In this document: positions 37,398-45,133 of the stretch, one piece after another
Position numbering within the stretch: the stretch's first letter is position 1
Layout of the letters: every line of letters starts with the position of its first letter
NCBI GenBank assembly: GCA_964432205.1
Contig: CAYSMK010000015.1
Coordinates: 59,720 to 123,719 of the forward strand
From: Geomobilibacter sp964432205
GTDB lineage: Bacteria > Desulfobacterota > Desulfuromonadia > Geobacterales > DSM-12255
Reading direction: 5' to 3'
Length of the DNA stretch: 64,000 bases
The notes under the pieces: generated by a model
What the model was told of the DNA's origin: nothing
Database searches by the model: none
Seen by the model: the letters and a program-made list of their open reading frames with translations, nothing else
Made by a program: the position numbers and the translations under genes

Positions 37398-40300
37398 CTA
37401 CTGGTTCGCATGGCAGCTGACGCACTGCAGCGACGCACCCCAGACGATGCCGGGCTGGTTGACGTGGCAGGCGGTCAGACATGTCTTGGTGGCTGGGTTC
37501 CAGGTGGAGACGCTCATGTCGAAGCTGTCGTGTGAGCCCGCCGTCTTATAGGATCCGGTACGGGTCCAGCCGAGGGCGTTCGCCACGTTGGAGAGTTGCG
37601 CCTTGGTCTTGAAGCTGACCGGGGCGAACGCCACGTTCTTGCTGCCGTTGATGTGCTGCGCCGTGTTGACGATCTCTCCGACCTGGAGCGGGGTCGGCGA
37701 GCCGGCATCATGGCAGTTGGCGCACCGGAACTTGCTCGCGGTGCCGTTCATGGCGTAGGTATCGATCTTTGTCGAGCTGACCACGCCGCTGTGACAGATA
37801 TAGCAGCCGATGGTGGTTGCCAGGGCGGGGTTGCCGTGGGCCTTGTCACCGGCCGACGAATAGCCGAGGAAACCGGTCTGGTTGTTTCCCTTGGAGGTGT
37901 TCTTGAAGTGGATGCCGATCATGTGGCCGCTGTCCCTGTATGGAGGCGTGCCGTTGTTGCCGAGGCTTGAGGCTGCCACGTAGTGCGACTGGCCGGCGTA
38001 CTGGGGCGGGTTGTCGTGGCACATGCCGCACTTGTTGCCGCTATACGGTCCGCCGTACCAGTTCGGGGACTGGCGGTAGTCGCCGGCGGCCTGGCTCGTG
38101 CTCTTGCCGCTGGAGTGGCAGTAGGCGGCCGAGCAGAAGACGCTGGAACCGCTCGTACCGGTGATTCCACTGTCGGCGGCATTGAGGCCGTCGGCCGTGG
38201 CAAGGGCGTTGAGACTGGCCAGGGTAGTGCCGCCCGTCTTGTTGTGGCGGATGGAGACATCGATCTGGCCGTTGCGGTGCCTGGTCATATCGGTGGGGTG
38301 GCAGTTGGCACAGCCGTAGCGGTAGACCGTTCCGGCCGATCGGTTGGCGGTGTAGTTGTAGAAGGTCACCAGCCCGCTTCCCAGGAGATCGCTCACATGT
38401 GCAGTGTGGGCACCGGAAAGGTTGGGGTGGCAGACGGCACAGCCGGCCGACGTCGGATCGCCCCAGGTGGCGTTGCCACCGTTGTGGCAGGAGATGTTGG
38501 AACAGGTCCGGTTGAGGCCGTTCCAGACGGCGGTTGCCTTGGCGACGTTGAAGTTGACGTCGACCCCCCTGTTCAGGTGGAGGGAGCCGGCCCTGACGGC
38601 TGTCCCGTCGGCCGTGACCGTGGCGGTATGGCAGGTGTCGCAACTGGCGGCACCGGTCGAGGCGTGGCTCTGGTGGCTGTTGGCGCGCAGGAGGCCGGCG
38701 CCGGCATTGGCGTAGTTGGGTTCCCCTGCCTGGCTGGCAAAGACCGGGGTGGCATCGGAGCCGTGGCAGCCGGTGCACCCCATCGTTGCCGCGCTTCCCC
38801 AGCCGGCGGCGGCCATGCTCTTCTGTACACCCTTGCCGTCGGAGTGGCAGTAGGTGGCGGAGCAGACCCCGGTGGCGTAGGTGGAACTTCCGCCCGCCTT
38901 TGTGCCGGAGTAGTCGGCGAAGGTGTTGGCATGGTTGGTAGAGCTGCTGACGGTCCGGTCAGCGCTGACCGTTCTGGCATGGCACTCTACACAGCCGAGG
39001 TTGTCTCCGAGGACTGCTGCGTTGCTCACATGGGCCGCGTGCTTGCCCGTGGCGAGCGGAGAGGCGCTGGCGCCGTTGCCGCCATGGCAGCCGGTACAGT
39101 CTGCCGGCATGGTGGCGCCCCAGACCGCCGCCGGCGAGCCGGCACCGTGGCAGCTGATGTTGGAGCAGTTCTTTGCCCCGGCCGTCCAGGTAAAGCTCTT
39201 GCCGTCCCCTTGGGCCACGTCGATGGACCGGTCGGTGTGGGTGGTTGCGCCATTGATGATGGCGGTGCCCGATGCCGTCACCGTGGCGCTGTGGCAACTG
39301 ACGCAGGTTGCGGCGCCAGCGCTGCCCACATGCTTCTGGTGGCTGTTGGAACGAGCCTGGTTGGCGCCGGTACTGGCGTAGTTAGGTTCGCCGGCTGCCG
39401 AGGTGAAGGCTGGTGCCGCGTCGGAACCGTGGCACCCGGCGCAGTCAAGGAGTGCGGCCCCGTTCCAATTGGCAGCCGTCATAGCCTTCTGGCTCCCCTT
39501 GCCGTCCGAGTGGCAGTAGGTGGCGGAACAGACGCCGGTGGCTGCGGTATAGGTCGAGCTCCGCCCGGCACGGGAGCCGGAGTAATCAACGAAGGAGTTG
39601 CCGTGGAGGGCCGCGTTGGCAAAGGTCCGGTCCGCCGCGACGGTCATGGCGTGGCAGTCGGCGCAGCCGTAGTTGCTGCCGATTACCGAGGTGTTGTTCA
39701 CGTGGGCCGTGTGCTTGCCCGTTGTGAGCACCATGGCGCTCGCGGTGTTGTTGCCGTGGCACCCGGTACAGTCGGCCGTGAGCGAAGCACCCCAGGTCCG
39801 CGGCACGGAGCCGGAGCCGTGGCAGCTGATGGTGGAACAGGTCTTGGTCCCGGCTTCGTAGCCGAAGCTCTTGCCGTTCCCCGGGATGAGATCGATGACC
39901 CGGTTGGTGTGGTTGCCGGTGATGCTGGTTCCGGTCGTCGTGGTGCCGCCGTGGCAGTTGACGCAACTGGCCGCCCCCGTATCCACGTGGTTCCTGTGGC
40001 TGTTGGCACGGGCCGTCCCGGAGCCGGTGCTGGCGTAGTTAGGCTCGCCGGCGGCACTGGCAAAGTCGGGAGCGGCGTCCGAACCGTGGCACCCCTTGCA
40101 GTCCAGGGTGGCAGCAGACTTCCAGTTTGCTGCCGTCATATCCTTCTGGGTTCCCTTGCCGTCGGTGTGACAGTAGGTGGCGGAGCAGACACCGGTGGCC
40201 GTAGTATAGCTGCTTCTGCCGCCGGCATTGAGGCCGGTGAAGTTCTTGAAGCCGTTGCCGTGGAAGGCAGGGTCGGCGATGGTCCGGTCGCTGCTGACCG

Positions 40301-43300
40301 TCAGGGCGTGGCAGTTTACGCAGGCGTAGTCGGTCCCGAGCACTGCCGGGTTGTTCATGTGGGCCGCATGCTTGCCCGTTGTCTGGGGATTGGCGCTGGT
40401 GGCGTTGCCGCCATGGCAGCCGGTACAGTCGGTGGGCATCGAGGAGCCCCACTGGGCCGGTGCCGCGCCGGCACCGTGGCAGCTGATGGTGGAGCAGGTC
40501 TTGGTCCCCTGATCGTAGGTGAAGCTTCGCCCACCGCCGGCGGCCACATCGATAGTCCTGTTGGTGTGGCTCGTACTGGCGGCGATGATGGTACCGCCCG
40601 AGGTCATGGTCTGGTTGTGGCAGTAGACGCAGGCCGTGTTTCCGTAGCCACCCATGTGACGCTGGTGGTTGTTGGCCCCGGGGGTTCCCCCGCCGGTGTT
40701 GGCGTAGTTCGGCTCGCCTGCTGCCGAGGTGAAGGCCGGCGCGCTGTCGGAGCCATGGCACCCCGTACAGTCGAGGGTGGCCGTTGACGTCCAGATCGCA
40801 GCCGTCATATCCTTCTGGCTACCCTTGCCGTCTGTGTGGCAGTAGGACGCCGAACAGACCCCGGTTATCGACGAGTAACTGGCCGGACCGCCGCCCCTTG
40901 CTCCCGAGTAATCCTTGAAGCCGTTGCCGTGATTGGCAGAATTGGCAAAGGAACGCTCATCAGGATTGATGGTCTTGGCGTGGCACTCGGTACAGTTGTA
41001 GTTCGTGCCGATCACGCCAGCGTTGTTGATATGGGCCGCATGGCTGCCAAGTGCGATCGGTGTGCCGCTGGCCGTGTTGTTGCCATGACATCCCAGACAG
41101 TTGGCGGTAAGCCCGTTGCCCCAGGTCTGGGTGAACGAGCCCTTGCCGCCGTGGCAGCTGATGTCACTGCAGGTCTTGCCGGCAGCAGACCAGACGAAGC
41201 TCTTGCCGTTGCCTTCCTTCACATCGATGCGATGGTTGGTGTGGGTGGACACGTTGGCGAGAATGGCTCCCGTAGCCCCGATGGTGTCGGCATGGCAGGA
41301 GACGCAGCTCGCTACGCCGGTATCGGCATGGTTCTGGTGGTTGTTGGCCCGAAGCAGGCCAGCCCCGCTACTTGCATAGTTCGGTTCGCCGGCAGAGGAG
41401 GAGAAGGCCGGCGCGGTATCGTTGCCATGGCAACCTCTGCAGTCCAGGGTTGCGGTGGATTTCCAGCCATTGTCAACGGTGAAGGGCACGTTCTGCTGGC
41501 CCTTGCCGTCGCTGTGACAGTAGGTTGCCGAGCAGACACCGGTGGCCGTAGTATAGCTGCTTCTGCCGCCGGCATTGAGGCCGGTGAAGTTCTTGAAGCC
41601 GTTGCCGTGGAAGGCAGGGTCGGCGATGGTCCGGTCATCGGAATTTATCGTCAGAGCATGACAGGTGACACAACGATAGTTGCTGCCAAGGGTGGTGTAG
41701 TTGTTCATGTGGGCTTTATGCTTGCCCGAAGTCTGGGGGATGGCGCTGTTGGCGTTGTTGCCGTGACAGCCGGTACAGTCGGCCGGCATGGACTGCCCCC
41801 ACTGGACCGGCGACGGCCCGCCGTGGCAGCTGATGTTCGAGCAGGTCCGGGTGCCCTGGTCATAGGTGAAGCTCCTCCCACCCCCGGCCTGCACGTCCCG
41901 GCTCCTGTTGGTGTGGGTCGTGCTCCCGGCGACTAGGGAGCCACCGGACGTCATGGTCTGGTTGTGGCAGTAGACGCAGGTGGAGGCGCCGACCCCACCC
42001 ATGTGCCGCTGGTGGCTGTTGGCCCGCAAGTTTCCGATTCCGGCGTTGGCGTAGTTCGGCTCGCCCGCAACCGAGGTAAAGGCCGGCGCGCTGTCGGTGC
42101 CGTGACAGCCCAGGCAGTCCAGGGTGGCCGCTGAGCCCCAGTTCGTGGCCGTCATCTCCTTCTGGCTACCCTTACCGTCGCTGTGGCAGTAGGCCGCCGA
42201 GCAGACGCCGGTGGCAGAAACGTAGCTGCTTCCGCTGCCGGCCCTGGCGCCCGAGTAGTTAGCCAGCTTGTTCACGTGGTTGGCACTGTTGCCAATGGCC
42301 GAGTTGCTGCTCACCGTGTTGGCGTGGCACTCGATGCAGCCGTAGTCCGAGCCGAGCGACCCTGTATTGTTCACGTGGGCCGTGTGCTTGCCACTGGACA
42401 TCGGGCTGCCGCTCGTCAGGTCGGCGTTGTGACACCCGGTACACGAAAGGGCCGCCCCTCCCCAGGCCGGGGTCTGAAAGGCGCCTTTGCCGTCACTGTG
42501 GCAGTAGGTCGTGGAGCAGGTGCCGTAGCCGTCACCAGGCTGGTTTACGACCTGTGAATAGCTCCCGCCGTAGGTGGCGCTGAAGGCGACGTCGATGTTC
42601 CGGTCGGCGTGCTTGACCTCGTTATCCCTGCCGGCGTTGCTGTGGCAGTCGCTGCAGGCAAAGCGGTCGCTGTAGCCGGTTGTGTGCCTGGTGTGGGTGC
42701 CGCTGGTCATGGGGCTGGCGTGGCAGCCACCGCAGGTGAGGACCGCTCCGCCCCAGGTGACGTCCTGGTAGGTGGTGGCCTGGCCGGTGCCGGCGGAGTT
42801 CTGGACATTACTGTGGCAGTAGATGGTGGAGCAGGTGCCGTAGGTACCGGTCGTTGCCAGATAGTCGGTGGAGTAGGCGTTAAATCCCTTGTAGGTGGCG
42901 CCGCCCCCCTGGCTTGTGAGGTTCCACTTTACCTTGCCGTTCACCATGTGGGGGGAGACGTAGTTGTCGTGACAGGTGGAGCAGGCCAACTGGTTGGTCC
43001 CGACGTGGCGGCTGTGGGCACCTGATGCAATCGACGGGGTCGGCGGATACTGGGGAGTCGTCCCGTGGCAGGTCGCGTTGCTGCAGTCACCCAGCGGTCC
43101 GTTGGTCCAGGAGACCGGGCCGGAGCGATTATACCCTGACGGAATGTTCCAGTTGTCACCATGGCAGTAAATGCTGCAGCTCGCCCCCCACTCCGACGAA
43201 CGGAGGAGGGTCGTGTCCGGGTTCCCCGCAGCCACGGCGAAGTTATTGGCAAAGGCGCCATTATTGGTGCCGGTGATGGTGCCGTTCGTCACCGTGCCGG

Positions 43301-44054
43301 TAAAATTGGGCCAGTTGGACCGGTCGATCCTGAAGCCCACCTCAATGACGTCGTTCCCCAGGAGGCCGTGTCCATAGCCGTTGTGACAGGTAGCGCACCC
43401 CATCCCCTCGTCAGTACGGTGCTTCTGGTGGGCGCCGGCATCAGCGGGAGGGTTCGGGCCGAGGGCGTTGGTGATCAGTTGCGACGGACTGGTCGGCGGG
43501 TTGCCGTGGCAGGTGGAACAGTCACCCGGAGGAGGCGGCAGGAACCCCTTGCTATGGGCGTGACACTTGGTGCACTCCCGGTTGCGGCTCTTGTGCTCGG
43601 GATGGGTCAGGCTGGAGAGCTTGCTGGCGCTGTACTGGTGGTAGATGGTCTGGTGGTGGCAGACCTCGCAGATATTGGTGGAGTTGTTGACGTTGTAGGT
43701 CCGCTCGTCGTTGCCGAAGACGCCGTTGGTGCTGTCCAGAAGTGCCGTCATCTGCCGGAAGACGACCGGCCGCAGGCCCGTGGGGGTAACTACGATCTCC
43801 CTGACGAGCTTGGCGTTTTCGGTGGGGGTGGTCCTGGTGACGTGGCAGGTGTAGCAGTCCCAACCGGTCCCCCAGGTCCCGTACTTGGTCCCCACGTTTT
43901 CACTGTTGTGCATCTTGGGATCTTGCAATCCCAGCGCAGAAACAGTGAATACCGTCAGGAGCCCCGATACAACGAGACACGGGATAACCAGATAGTGCCG
44001 CATGCGCCCTATCCCCCTATTCCGTCTGCACTTCCCTCCCACTGAATGGCCCAT
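37398..44054 (-). CDS. Giant multihaem c-type cytochrome 1B (56 haem motifs)
   Basis: A 2218-residue secreted cytochrome, first cytochrome gene of operon B and the largest protein here. The ATG at 44054 has AAAGGGAG 7 bases upstream, the same arrangement as in 1A; a TTG at 44075 is less likely. Arg-rich residues precede the hydrophobic signal LVIPCLVVSGLLTVFTVSA. I count 56 motifs, 38 CX2CH, 16 CX4CH and 2 CX3CH, in the same order as in 1A, including CSIYCH at motif 6 and CLTACH at motif 55. Two tandem blocks of about 449 residues (12 haems each) share a perfect 107-bp DNA repeat. It lies 62 bases after a small gene (44117-44428) and is probably co-transcribed with it. Confidence 0.9.
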   Translation of the reverse strand: MGHSVGGKCRRNRGIGRMRHYLVIPCLVVSGLLTVFTVSALGLQDPKMHNSENVGTKYGTWGTGWDCYTCHVTRTTPTENAKLVREIVVTPTGLRPVVFRQMTALLDSTNGVFGNDERTYNVNNSTNICEVCHHQTIYHQYSASKLSSLTHPEHKSRNRECTKCHAHSKGFLPPPPGDCSTCHGNPPTSPSQLITNALGPNPPADAGAHQKHRTDEGMGCATCHNGYGHGLLGNDVIEVGFRIDRSNWPNFTGTVTNGTITGTNNGAFANNFAVAAGNPDTTLLRSSEWGASCSIYCHGDNWNIPSGYNRSGPVSWTNGPLGDCSNATCHGTTPQYPPTPSIASGAHSRHVGTNQLACSTCHDNYVSPHMVNGKVKWNLTSQGGGATYKGFNAYSTDYLATTGTYGTCSTIYCHSNVQNSAGTGQATTYQDVTWGGAVLTCGGCHASPMTSGTHTRHTTGYSDRFACSDCHSNAGRDNEVKHADRNIDVAFSATYGGSYSQVVNQPGDGYGTCSTTYCHSDGKGAFQTPAWGGAALSCTGCHNADLTSGSPMSSGKHTAHVNNTGSLGSDYGCIECHANTVSSNSAIGNSANHVNKLANYSGARAGSGSSYVSATGVCSAAYCHSDGKGSQKEMTATNWGSAATLDCLGCHGTDSAPAFTSVAGEPNYANAGIGNLRANSHQRHMGGVGASTCVYCHNQTMTSGGSLVAGSTTHTNRSRDVQAGGGRSFTYDQGTRTCSNISCHGGPSPVQWGQSMPADCTGCHGNNANSAIPQTSGKHKAHMNNYTTLGSNYRCVTCHALTINSDDRTIADPAFHGNGFKNFTGLNAGGRSSYTTATGVCSATYCHSDGKGQQNVPFTVDNGWKSTATLDCRGCHGNDTAPAFSSSAGEPNYASSGAGLLRANNHQNHADTGVASCVSCHADTIGATGAILANVSTHTNHRIDVKEGNGKSFVWSAAGKTCSDISCHGGKGSFTQTWGNGLTANCLGCHGNNTASGTPIALGSHAAHINNAGVIGTNYNCTECHAKTINPDERSFANSANHGNGFKDYSGARGGGPASYSSITGVCSASYCHTDGKGSQKDMTAAIWTSTATLDCTGCHGSDSAPAFTSAAGEPNYANTGGGTPGANNHQRHMGGYGNTACVYCHNQTMTSGGTIIAASTSHTNRTIDVAAGGGRSFTYDQGTKTCSTISCHGAGAAPAQWGSSMPTDCTGCHGGNATSANPQTTGKHAAHMNNPAVLGTDYACVNCHALTVSSDRTIADPAFHGNGFKNFTGLNAGGRSSYTTATGVCSATYCHTDGKGTQKDMTAANWKSAATLDCKGCHGSDAAPDFASAAGEPNYASTGSGTARANSHRNHVDTGAASCVNCHGGTTTTGTSITGNHTNRVIDLIPGNGKSFGYEAGTKTCSTISCHGSGSVPRTWGASLTADCTGCHGNNTASAMVLTTGKHTAHVNNTSVIGSNYGCADCHAMTVAADRTFANAALHGNSFVDYSGSRAGRSSTYTAATGVCSATYCHSDGKGSQKAMTAANWNGAALLDCAGCHGSDAAPAFTSAAGEPNYASTGANQARSNSHQKHVGSAGAATCVSCHSATVTASGTAIINGATTHTDRSIDVAQGDGKSFTWTAGAKNCSNISCHGAGSPAAVWGATMPADCTGCHGGNGASASPLATGKHAAHVSNAAVLGDNLGCVECHARTVSADRTVSSSTNHANTFADYSGTKAGGSSTYATGVCSATYCHSDGKGVQKSMAAAGWGSAATMGCTGCHGSDATPVFASQAGEPNYANAGAGLLRANSHQSHASTGAASCDTCHTATVTADGTAVRAGSLHLNRGVDVNFNVAKATAVWNGLNRTCSNISCHNGGNATWGDPTSAGCAVCHPNLSGAHTAHVSDLLGSGLVTFYNYTANRSAGTVYRYGCANCHPTDMTRHRNGQIDVSIRHNKTGGTTLASLNALATADGLNAADSGITGTSGSSVFCSAAYCHSSGKSTSQAAGDYRQSPNWYGGPYSGNKCGMCHDNPPQYAGQSHYVAASSLGNNGTPPYRDSGHMIGIHFKNTSKGNNQTGFLGYSSAGDKAHGNPALATTIGCYICHSGVVSSTKIDTYAMNGTASKFRCANCHDAGSPTPLQVGEIVNTAQHINGSKNVAFAPVSFKTKAQLSNVANALGWTRTGSYKTAGSHDSFDMSVSTWNPATKTCLTACHVNQPGIVWGASLQCVSCHANQ
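40183..40289. repeat. 107-bp perfect direct repeat, copy 1 (inside cytochrome 1B)
   Basis: Identical to 41530-41636, offset 1347 bases (449 codons, 12 haem motifs). The position corresponds to the 242-bp repeat in cytochrome 1A, so both paralogues keep homogenised patches at the same place. Confidence 0.93.
41530..41636. repeat. 107-bp perfect direct repeat, copy 2 (inside cytochrome 1B)
   Basis: Partner of 40183-40289. The repeated protein segment is the CSATYCH-preceding spacer with FHGNGFKNFTGLNAGG. Confidence 0.93.
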
Positions 44055-44116
44055 ACCGATTCTCCCTTTACTCAAGCCTTGTTCCGATAGCTATATAAAA
44101 TAAAATACGACGGCGC

Positions 44117-44428
44117 TTACCCTTCACTCCCCGTGCGCAGGAACTCCCCGGCAGGCGGACCACCCTTCAGCGCAAAGATCGTGGCCCTCAGTTTCTTGAG
44201 GTTTGTGATGTATTGGCCAAGCGGGGTGCTTTCGTTGGCATAAAAACGTCCCATGGCGTCGGCAATCCTTCCTTTGACCTCAAAAGCGATGTATCCCGAC
44301 CGATCCTTTAGCGGCTGATAGGATATGGTCGGATCAAAGGTCAGTAACGCGGCGAGGAGATACGTATCCTCTATGATCGAAGTATCACTGCCGGTTATGA
44401 AGAACGGAGCACGCGCCCTGCTGGACAT
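44117..44428 (-). CDS. Small conserved-looking protein upstream of cytochrome 1B
   Basis: A 103-residue protein with an ATG at 44428 and GGAGG 7 bases upstream. No signal peptide or cysteine motif. The pattern PFFITGSDTSIIEDTYLLAALLTFD...YIAFEVKG resembles small DUF5659-like proteins (a short helix with an LAA core, then strands with a YxxFE motif), but I hold that only weakly. It ends 62 bases before cytochrome 1B and reads in the same direction, so it is probably part of operon B. Operon A has no such gene. A cytosolic regulatory or assembly role is possible; no function can be assigned. Confidence 0.7.
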   Translation of the reverse strand: MSSRARAPFFITGSDTSIIEDTYLLAALLTFDPTISYQPLKDRSGYIAFEVKGRIADAMGRFYANESTPLGQYITNLKKLRATIFALKGGPPAGEFLRTGSEG

Positions 44429-44493
44429 ATTAGGCCTCCATAATTATTTAAACTTAATCCAAATATTCAAATTTATAAATGTTTTAATCTATA

Positions 44494-44525
44494 CGCATCT
44501 CTCTTGCGAGAGTGATGATTTTTTC
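44494..44525 (+). terminator. Stem-loop with T-run between the two small genes
   Basis: On the plus strand CATCTCTCT-TGCG-AGAGTGATG pairs at 8 of 9 positions and is followed by ATTTTTTC. No plus-strand gene needs it, so it may instead be a hairpin in the minus-strand leader of the 103-residue gene, or block antisense transcription into the operon. Confidence 0.4.
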
Positions 44526-44572
44526 GGTACAAACTGAAACCGAGCATCATCAATTAATGGGTTACGGTAAGG

Positions 44573-44881
44573 CTAGACTGGTGGGGCGCGACCTACGGTG
44601 GGTATGAACGGAAATGGTGATTGCTGGAAATCAATTTCGTCAACGGACAGGGGGGCAGCCAAGGGGGAATATCGGAAAATAACCGACGCCACCGTAGTGG
44701 TCGGGCAGAGATCCTTCACCGCCCGCCCTTCGGCGTCGAAATGGGTGGCGTCAACCTTCTCAACATGAGAGTAACGATCACTATGGGTAGTGTCGGACCA
44801 AGTCAAGCCAGTGCACACCCCGAAAAAAACGAGCAGTACGATCAGGCGTAAACTGGTTGACCTAAACATCCTCTTGAACAT
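44573..44881 (-). CDS. Small exported protein at the head of cytochrome operon B
   Basis: A 102-residue protein with an ATG at 44881, chosen because GGAGGGG lies upstream and because it begins a good signal peptide (MFKRMFRSTSLRLIVLLVFFGVCTGLTWS). The mature part is about 73 residues, with a lone Cys (DLCPTTT) and a Pro-rich end, and no haem motif. It is the first gene after the sigma-54 promoter at 45022-45039. I do not recognise a family. As a small secreted protein encoded ahead of giant cytochromes, it could help assembly or be a secreted cofactor, but that is only inference from position. Confidence 0.55.
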   Translation of the reverse strand: MFKRMFRSTSLRLIVLLVFFGVCTGLTWSDTTHSDRYSHVEKVDATHFDAEGRAVKDLCPTTTVASVIFRYSPLAAPLSVDEIDFQQSPFPFIPTVGRAPPV

Positions 44882-45021
44882 TACCCGCCACCCCTCCGTC
44901 ATTTGACGGCGCAATACAGTAAAAAAACCCAGTCAATTTAATGATATACGGTTAACATTAAAGCAACTCATTCAAATCACTACTCATTCCTTAATGAAAG
45001 GCATTTGCATGCATATGACAG

Positions 45022-45039
45022 AGCACATTCAGTGCCAAT
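45022..45039 (-). promoter_or_regulatory. Sigma-54 (-24/-12) promoter of cytochrome operon B
   Basis: Minus-strand TTGGCACTGAATGTGCTC has a perfect -24 element (TTGGCAC) and a -12 element with one mismatch (GTGC for TTGC); GG and GC are separated by exactly 10 bases. It lies about 140 bases before the 102-residue gene, just after the terminator of the upstream radical SAM gene. Confidence 0.7.
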
Positions 45040-45072
45040 AAATAAAATGGCGTTTTCTGCTCCGGCAAAAAG

Positions 45073-45104
45073 CAAAAAAAAGACCGTGCGCCTTGCACGG
45101 CCTT
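45073..45104 (-). terminator. Rho-independent terminator of the radical SAM gene
   Basis: On the minus strand CCGTGC-AAGGC-GCACGG is followed by TCTTTTTTTTGC. It lies 30-60 bases past the stop of the radical SAM gene. The opposite strand has only CCTTTT, so it could work weakly both ways. Confidence 0.85.
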
Positions 45105-45133
45105 TTGACGATACAAATAAAGATATCCATTGG

